Shown one piece after another: positions 1 through 4,020 of a stretch of 6,789 nucleotides of DNA (its first letter is position 1; every line of letters starts with the position of its first letter). The translations under genes and the position numbers were made by a program. This DNA comes from an uncultured Prevotellaceae bacterium (lineage in GTDB: Bacteria; Bacteroidota; Bacteroidia; Bacteroidales; Bacteroidaceae), in NCBI GenBank assembly GCA_900557555.1, contig USTH01000057.1:1-6789 (forward strand), in the 5' to 3' direction. The notes under the pieces were generated by a model. It had not been told where the DNA came from and searched no databases. It was given only the letters and a program-made list of their open reading frames with translations.

Positions 1-1013
1 AGCTTGGCAAACCTGCCGAGGAGCGTCACATTCTGCTCACGCATGACAACATAACACACCAGTTCGCCATAGATTATCTGCGTGACGTGTGGTATCACAC
101 CTCTTATCTGCTCGACACTAAACAGTCTTTCAATTCGCAGGCCGATGAACGCTACAACAACTATAAGACCCAGCCTGTAGAGTTTGCCTATAACAAGGAC
201 TTTACAGGCCGGTTCGCACAGTATGGCATATCGCCCGAACGCAGGGAGAAAAGCGGTGTCAAAGCTGCAATCATACGCGAGAAGGGCACCAACGGAGAAC
301 GTGAAATGGCTTATGTGCTCTACTTGGCAGGCTTCGATGTGAAAGACGTGATGATGACCGACCTTATCACTGGCCGTGAAACGCTTGACGACATAAACAT
401 GATAGTGTTCTGTGGTGGTTTCTCAAACTCCGATGTGCTTGGCTCTGCCAAGGGCTGGGCGGGGGCGTTCCTCTACAATCCGCGTGCCAAGGCTGCGCTT
501 GAACGTTTCTATGCTCGTCAGGACACACTCTCGCTCGGAGTCTGCAACGGTTGCCAGCTCATGGTTGAACTTGGGCTTGTCAACCCTGAACTCAAGGACG
601 GCAGCAAGATGCTCCACAATGTGAGCCACAAGTTTGAAAGCGCATACCTCGGTGTTACGGTTCAGACCAACCGCAGCGTGATGCTCGGATCGTTGAGCGG
701 CAACAGACTTGGTGTATGGGTAGCCCACGGAGAGGGCCGCTTCAAACTACCTTATCCCGAGGAGAAATATAACATAGTGCTTAAATACACCTACGACAGC
801 TATCCGGGCAACCCGAACGGCTCTGACTACAATGCAGCAGGCATCTGTTCCCCGGATGGCCGTCATCTGGCCATGATGCCTCACCCGGAACGAGCCTTCT
901 TCCCATGGCAATGCGGCACATATCCCAAGGAACGCCTTAATGACGATGTCACCCCGTGGATAGAGGCCTTTGTCAATGCTCGCAAATGGGTGGAGAGCAA
1001 GATAGGAAAATAG
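1..1013 (+). CDS. purL: Phosphoribosylformylglycinamidine synthase, C-terminal part (5' end outside window)
   Basis: The enzyme converts FGAR, ATP and glutamine to FGAM in de novo purine synthesis, in the cytoplasm. The frame is open from the window edge (first full codon at 3), giving about 336 residues; full-length single-chain PurL is usually about 1,200-1,300 residues, so the N-terminal, linker and synthetase domains lie upstream. The visible part covers the end of the synthetase region followed by the class I glutamine amidotransferase domain, starting near the KAAIIREKGTNGE stretch (about base 260). The nucleophile is the Cys at 543-545 in the GVCNGCQ elbow. The His and Glu of the catalytic triad lie in MMPHPERAF, at codons 882-884 and 888-890. 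A GTG at 87 is internal, because homologous sequence continues upstream of it. The gene ends in TAG and is followed 19 bases later by a strong terminator. The fused glutaminase separates it from the short PurL of the PurLQS systems. No frameshift or lost motif is seen. Confidence 0.96.
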   Translation, partial: LGKPAEERHILLTHDNITHQFAIDYLRDVWYHTSYLLDTKQSFNSQADERYNNYKTQPVEFAYNKDFTGRFAQYGISPERREKSGVKAAIIREKGTNGEREMAYVLYLAGFDVKDVMMTDLITGRETLDDINMIVFCGGFSNSDVLGSAKGWAGAFLYNPRAKAALERFYARQDTLSLGVCNGCQLMVELGLVNPELKDGSKMLHNVSHKFESAYLGVTVQTNRSVMLGSLSGNRLGVWVAHGEGRFKLPYPEEKYNIVLKYTYDSYPGNPNGSDYNAAGICSPDGRHLAMMPHPERAFFPWQCGTYPKERLNDDVTPWIEAFVNARKWVESKIGK

Positions 1014-1032
1014 AACTGTAATAATATTGTTT

Positions 1033-1091
1033 GCAATCCCCGACAGCCTGACCTGTTCTAAGCAGGTATGGCTGTCGGGGATTGCTTTTTT
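1033..1091 (+). terminator. Intrinsic terminator of purL
   Basis: A perfect 16-bp stem pairs 1033-1048 with 1070-1085. A further 5-bp helix (ACCTG 1051-1055 with CAGGT 1063-1067) continues it after a 2x2 mismatch, leaving a 7-base loop. Six T follow at 1086-1091. No comparable A-run precedes the stem, so it should act mainly on + strand transcripts, ending the purL message 19 bases after its stop. Confidence 0.92.
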
Positions 1092-1228
1092 GTTCCAAGG
1101 GGCGCACCCCAAGGGGCATTACATAAGCATGTGTCAGCGTGTGTCAGATAACAGGTTTGGGCTCATGCCTTCACTGTATTTTCGTAGATGTGTAACAGAG
1201 GTGCAACCGTTTTGTAATACCCGGACAG

Positions 1229-1236
1229 TAATTTTG
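1229..1236 (+). promoter_or_regulatory. Bacteroidota-type -7 box before the microprotein pair
   Basis: TAATTTTG matches the Bacteroidota primary sigma -7 consensus TAnnTTTG exactly. A TTTTG at 1210-1214 could be the -33 element, but the spacing (14 bases between boxes) is shorter than usual, so only the -7 box is convincing. Initiation a few bases downstream would leave a leader of roughly 15 bases before the ATG at 1259. It lies after the purL terminator, as expected for an independent transcription unit. Confidence 0.55.
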
Positions 1237-1258
1237 CATCGTAAAAAATAGTATAGCC

Positions 1259-1363
1259 ATGAACCGTTACAAAGCAATTAGGCTCAAACGCCTTTATCTG
1301 AGATTTCGCATTGCGATGCTGTGGATACTTCTCGTATTGTTTGTGTTGCTGATGTCACTATAA
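1259..1363 (+). CDS. Small basic single-pass membrane peptide, 34 aa, unknown function
   Basis: I do not recognise a family. The ATG at 1259 opens a 34-residue frame ending in TAA. Residues 1-17 carry seven basic residues (R3, K5, R8, K10, R11, R15, R17) and no acidic ones. Residues 18-34 are almost entirely hydrophobic (IAMLWILLVLFVLLMSL). This is the layout of a single transmembrane helix with a positive, presumably cytoplasmic, N-terminus. No Shine-Dalgarno is visible, which is normal in Bacteroidota. The start fits the short leader from the -7 box at 1229-1236. A second small frame begins 14 bases after its stop, suggesting one transcript. Random frames of this length are common, so the call rests on promoter placement and the clean charge and hydrophobicity layout. 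It could instead be a leader peptide for the following frame. Confidence 0.5.
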   Translation: MNRYKAIRLKRLYLRFRIAMLWILLVLFVLLMSL

Positions 1364-1377
1364 AGACTGTGAAGTTT

Positions 1378-1542
1378 ATGGACAAGGCAAATCATTATAT
1401 AAAGTTAAGCGAAGTGGAAGGGATACTCCAAAACCATGTGGACAGCCTGTTTGGTGACAGTTGTGTAGAGTGGTCTGACGACTGGGGCGAAGGTTGGGTG
1501 GACGATGATGACGATGACGACGAAGATGAAGACTTTTGCTAG
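1378..1542 (+). CDS. Small highly acidic protein, 54 aa, unknown function
   Basis: I do not recognise a family. The frame runs from ATG 1378 to TAG 1542; it is also open upstream to a GTG at 1321, but that start would overlap the preceding small gene, so the ATG is preferred. Of 54 residues, 20 are Asp or Glu and only two are Lys. Residues 8-25 (IKLSEVEGILQNHVDSLF) could form an amphipathic helix. Three Trp are spaced by four (W32, W36, W40) in an acidic, Gly-containing segment. The protein ends with seven Asp, then E-D-E-D, then Phe-Cys, encoded by a run of GAY/GAR triplets (1501-1533). No signal peptide or membrane segment is seen, so it is probably cytoplasmic. It follows the basic membrane peptide by 14 bases, and the opposite charges suggest, as inference only, that the two could contact each other. 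The acidic run could also reflect triplet-repeat expansion in a non-coding stretch. Confidence 0.45.
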   Translation: MDKANHYIKLSEVEGILQNHVDSLFGDSCVEWSDDWGEGWVDDDDDDDEDEDFC

Positions 1543-1546
1543 CTCT

Positions 1547-1622
1547 TTCGGCCGAAGTGTAACTCCATTTCGGCCGAAATTAATGTCCGTTTCGGCCGAA
1601 ACGGAATAGCACTTCGGCCGAA
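1547..1622. repeat. Four TTCGGCCGAA palindromes with an exact 22-base period
   Basis: TTCGGCCGAA occurs at 1547, 1569, 1591 and 1613, each exactly 22 bases after the last, separated by 12-base spacers of differing sequence. Unit 2 extends to a 14-base palindrome (1567-1580) and unit 3 to a 20-base one (1586-1605). The outer units also pair through their flanks: TTCGGCCGAAGTG at 1547-1559 is the reverse complement of 1610-1622. In RNA, units 1 and 4 could form an outer stem and units 2 and 3 an inner stem around a 10-base loop. The array starts 4 bases after the stop of the acidic microprotein and lies between convergent genes. It may be a 3' RNA structure, a set of sites on one face of the helix for a DNA-binding protein, or a chromosome-structure element. 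Confidence 0.9.
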
Positions 1623-1646
1623 ACGGATGGGTTAGGTTGTGTTGTT

Positions 1647-1704
1647 TTAGCTCGATTCGGTCGTTAGGACTTATTGTATTTTGAATGTTTTGGAGAGCAG
1701 ATGT
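1647..1704 (+). repeat. Dispersed repeat, short form (copy A)
   Basis: This copy begins TTAGCTCGATTCGGTC, continues TTAGGACTTATTGTATTTTG and ends GGAGAGCAGATGT. It is about 85-90% identical to copy B at 3809-3866 over 1655-1704, with one indel and a few substitutions. The same outer blocks (TTAA..CC, TCGGTC, TTAGG, CTTATTG) occur in the two copies next to the ATPase gene, which carry an extra hairpin between TTAGG and TTATTG. It sits downstream of the palindrome array and just outside the nptA terminator. Confidence 0.75.
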
Positions 1705-1735
1705 AGTGTGCTTAGTGTGGCTGTTGCCGGTGTAC

Positions 1736-1782
1736 AAAAAATCCGGTCATCGGAATGTCTGAAAAATCCCGATGACCGGATT
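1736..1782 (-). terminator. Intrinsic terminator of the Na/Pi cotransporter gene
   Basis: A perfect 14-bp stem pairs 1740-1753 with 1769-1782 around a 15-base loop. Read on the - strand, the hairpin is followed by six T (complement of A at 1736-1741). It begins 26 bases past the transporter stop codon. On the + strand no T-run follows, so it is not an efficient terminator for transcripts arriving from the microprotein genes. Confidence 0.9.
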
Positions 1783-1808
1783 GTATAGTCGGCTTCGTGC
1801 AGAGGTTG

Positions 1809-3500
1809 TTATTCTACTGGTTGGCGTGCTTCGTTTTCGGCCTGCACCACGTTGATGACGTAGTCGCCAATTCGTTCGCATTCACCGATGAAGTCGTTAT
1901 AGAATGTGCCCAGACGGTAGTTGTAGACACCGGTGTTGACGGCTTCAAGGTTTTCGTCTCTGCATTTTGAGCGGAAATCGTTGAGTTGGCTTTCCATGCC
2001 GTAGGCATTTTTCAGGTCAACAGGCTCGCTGGTGTTGTCGAGCAGTATGCTGTGCATGTTGCCGAGGGCTTTGTCGGTAAGGTTGAGCATTTCCTCCATG
2101 TGTGCTTTCTGCTCGTCGGTAAACGGTGACGGTTCGTGCTGGCGCTTGCGTGACAGGGTGCGTGCCAGATGGTACATGCTGTCGCCGACAGACTCAAGTT
2201 CGTCTACTTCGCGCAGCATCTGTGCTATGTGCATCTTTGTGTATGCCGACAGTCTTCCTTCGCTTACCTTGCGCAGGTAGTCGGCAATCTCCGTCTCCAT
2301 ATTGTCTGTTATCTGCTCGTAGTGCTCAATACGATTATACAGGTTCTCAAATTCGTTGTCCTTCTTGGCTGACAGTGCCTTGCGCACCATGTCTGTCATG
2401 CGGTAGCACCGTTCGGCCATAACTTCTATCTCGTTGCGTGCCTGAATGATGGAGAGTTCGGCAGTAGAGAGCAGACCACCGGTAATGAAGCGCAGACGCG
2501 GCTCTTCTTTCTCCTCTTTCTGTGGCAGCACCTTGCATACAAACTGTTCTATCTGCTTCACAAACCAGATTAGTATGAGTGTGTTGAACACGTTAAAAGC
2601 GGTGTGGAATGCGGATAGCTTGAACATGTCGTTGTCTGGTGTGCCAAGCACGTTGCTCACAAACCATGTGATGGCGTCGCAGAACGGATAGAAGATGAAC
2701 AGCACTATGATTACTCCAAACACATTGAAGAGCATGTGGGCAAGGGCGGCTCGGCGGGCTTGGGTGTTACCCGTGAGTGAGGCTATAAATGCCGTTATGG
2801 TCGTACCTATGTTCTGTCCCATGGCAAGGGCCGCAGCCTGCTCCAGGCCAAATCCCGGAATGTTCATGTCAAACAGCATCAGGGTGATTGCCATTGTAGC
2901 TGCCGAGGCCTGCACCAGCATTGTCACCAGTGCTCCGACAATGACAAACAAGATGATGGTGAAGAAGCCACCGTCGGCAACCTTTGCCAGCATCAGGGCA
3001 ACGACGTTGCCTACCTGAAGGTTTTCGGCCGACTCCTGCAAGAAGCTGAGACCCATAAAAAGAAACGAAAACCCAAAGACAAATTCTCCGATGGATTTTC
3101 GTTGTGAATTTCCGCTAAAAACTAATGGAATGCCGATGGCAAGCAGTGGCAGAGCAAATGCAGCGATGTTTACCTTAAAGCCTATGGCCGAGATAATCCA
3201 TGCCGTTACGGTTGTTCCTACGTTGGCTCCCATTATCACGCCAATGGCCTGTGTAAGTGTCATAAGGCCGGCGTTGACGAATGAGATTACCATGACGGTG
3301 GTGGCGGATGACGACTGAATCAGGGCAGTTACGCTAATGCCGGTTAATACGCCCATAACCCTGTTTTTGGTCATCGCGGCAAGAATGTTGCGCAACCGGT
3401 CGCCCGCAAACTTTTCCAGTCCCTCGCTCATTATCTTCATTCCGTACAGAAAAAGACCGAGCGAGCCTAACAAGGAAAAGATGTTTACAAATGTTTGCAT
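1809..3500 (-). CDS. Na+/phosphate cotransporter with C-terminal PhoU-like domain
   Basis: This inner-membrane carrier should take up inorganic phosphate with Na+. The protein is 563 residues, a normal length for the bacterial Na/Pi-cotransporter (NptA-like, PF02690) plus PhoU class. The two inverted membrane repeats are clear: QSSSATT at 62-68 with GANVGTTVTAW at 91-101, and QASAATM at 197-203 with GQNIGTTITA at 228-237. The last membrane segment ends near residue 320. A charged linker (QKEEKEE, about 327-333) leads to a helical cytoplasmic region, about 340-560, that resembles PhoU, with acidic motifs ELESVGDSMYHLA and ECERIGDYVINV (540-551). In PhoU proteins such residues bind metals, so this domain may sense phosphate or gate transport; that is inference. 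The ATG at 3500 fits the membrane start and lies 26 bases downstream of a perfect -7 box. It is transcribed divergently from the Ca2+-ATPase and has its own terminator. Some family members are annotated yjbB or nptA; I do not assign a symbol. Confidence 0.93.
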   Translation of the reverse strand: MQTFVNIFSLLGSLGLFLYGMKIMSEGLEKFAGDRLRNILAAMTKNRVMGVLTGISVTALIQSSSATTVMVISFVNAGLMTLTQAIGVIMGANVGTTVTAWIISAIGFKVNIAAFALPLLAIGIPLVFSGNSQRKSIGEFVFGFSFLFMGLSFLQESAENLQVGNVVALMLAKVADGGFFTIILFVIVGALVTMLVQASAATMAITLMLFDMNIPGFGLEQAAALAMGQNIGTTITAFIASLTGNTQARRAALAHMLFNVFGVIIVLFIFYPFCDAITWFVSNVLGTPDNDMFKLSAFHTAFNVFNTLILIWFVKQIEQFVCKVLPQKEEKEEPRLRFITGGLLSTAELSIIQARNEIEVMAERCYRMTDMVRKALSAKKDNEFENLYNRIEHYEQITDNMETEIADYLRKVSEGRLSAYTKMHIAQMLREVDELESVGDSMYHLARTLSRKRQHEPSPFTDEQKAHMEEMLNLTDKALGNMHSILLDNTSEPVDLKNAYGMESQLNDFRSKCRDENLEAVNTGVYNYRLGTFYNDFIGECERIGDYVINVVQAENEARQPVE

Positions 3501-3526
3501 CGAGTAGACTTGTTAAAATTTCCCCG

Positions 3527-3534
3527 CAAAGTTA
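3527..3534 (-). promoter_or_regulatory. -7 box of the Na/Pi cotransporter gene
   Basis: On the - strand the sequence is TAACTTTG, an exact match to the Bacteroidota -7 consensus TAnnTTTG, 26 bases before the start codon. No good -33 TTTG is seen at the expected distance; that region is instead occupied by a 13-base palindrome. Confidence 0.6.
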
Positions 3535-3552
3535 TTGCAAAATTGTTACATT

Positions 3553-3565
3553 CTTGTTAAACAAG
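3553..3565. promoter_or_regulatory. 13-base palindrome in the -33 region of the Na/Pi transporter promoter
   Basis: CTTGTT-A-AACAAG is a perfect inverted repeat around a single central A. It begins 18 bases upstream of the -7 box (on the - strand), overlapping where a -33 element would lie. The position fits an operator, but the site is AT-rich and short enough to occur by chance. Confidence 0.3.
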
Positions 3566-3808
3566 TGAAAAAACACACCTCCAATGTTATTTTTTTTAAG
3601 GTTTGGCCGTGTGGCCGTGGTGTTTTCTGTGTGGGGGATATTGCCGCTAAGGTGTTTTTTGTTGTTCGTGATAAGTGGGTGCTCAAAATTGGGTTTATAG
3701 TCAGGATGGCTTTATTTTGAATACCTACTTATGAATTGTAATGCATTCTTAACTGAAATTTAATTGCTGCAAAGGGTCTTGTGTTGCAGGTTTGTATTAA
3801 TTTCGCAC

Positions 3809-3880
3809 TTAATCCGAATTCGGTCGTTATGACTTATTGTATTTTGTTTTTCAGGAGAGCAGATGTTGCTTGTCGTTTTA
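3809..3880 (+). repeat. Dispersed repeat, short form (copy B)
   Basis: It begins TTAATCCGAATTCGGTC and continues GTTATGACTTATTGTATTTTG, then AGGAGAGCAGATGT. The match to copy A is strong over 3818-3866. Beyond that, GCTTGTCGTTTTA matches the reverse complement of the copy at 3908-3997 (GCTTGTTTTC), which extends the family unit to about 70 bases without the hairpin insert. The 3' boundary is approximate. Confidence 0.75.
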
Positions 3881-3907
3881 GGGAATAATAGTGGGCTATT
3901 TAGAACT

Positions 3908-3997
3908 GAAAACAAGCATCAGGAGCTTTACAAAAAAACAAAAGACAATAAGAAGTAAAAAGATGCCATTAACGACCTAATGACCGATGTGGGTTAA
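3908..3997 (-). repeat. Dispersed repeat, long form (copy L), upstream of the ATPase
   Basis: Read on the - strand it starts TTAACCCACATCGGTCATTAG, passes through a hairpin (GTCATT, 8-base loop, AATGGC, with one G-U pair) and a T-run, then CTTATTGTCTTTTG and a tail resembling copy B. Positions 3946-3997 match the inverted copy at 6733-6788 with three substitutions and one 4-base indel. It ends 23 bases before the ATPase ATG. In this orientation the hairpin and T-run would face away from the ATPase gene, where no leftward gene needs terminating until the transporter, so it looks like an inserted element. The outer boundary near 3908 is approximate. Confidence 0.8.
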
Positions 3998-4020
3998 TTG
4001 GCACGATTTTTTTGAATGAA

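Larger units (their letters stand above)
3501..4020. other. Divergent intergenic region between Na/Pi transporter and Ca2+-ATPase
   Basis: These 520 bases hold no convincing gene. A 61-codon + frame from a TTG at 3535 has no start signal and no recognisable protein character. The left end carries the transporter promoter. A tandem pair of TGGCCGTG occurs at 3604-3619, followed by G/T-rich sequence. TAATTTCG at 3798-3805 differs by one base from the -7 consensus and might be the ATPase promoter, but it lies over 200 bases upstream of the start and has no clear -33 box. The right half (3809-3997) is filled by two inverted copies of the dispersed repeat. Confidence 0.7.

Noticed and set aside
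1095..1117. Direct repeat CCAAGGGGC, twice, and GTGTCAG twice at 1131-1147
   Set aside because: Short repeats between a terminator and a promoter, with no spacing or symmetry that suggests a specific site.
1027..1251. 74-codon + frame after purL
   Set aside because: It runs through both arms of the purL terminator and the -7 box of the next unit; the protein has no recognisable character.
1547..1622. CRISPR array
   Set aside because: The repeat is only 10 bases with 12-base spacers, fully palindromic, and no cas genes are present.
1405..1737. 110-codon frame on the - strand opposite the acidic microprotein and palindrome array
   Set aside because: Its hydrophobic stretch is just the complement of the GAY/GAR run, it spans the palindrome array and copy A, and no start signal is visible.
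3016..3035. Another TTCGGCCGA in the transporter gene
   Set aside because: Single near-match lacking the last A, within coding sequence and without periodic neighbours; likely coincidence.
3535..3720. 61-codon + frame in the divergent gap
   Set aside because: TTG start lying over the transporter promoter on the other strand, no upstream signal, low-complexity G/T-rich composition.
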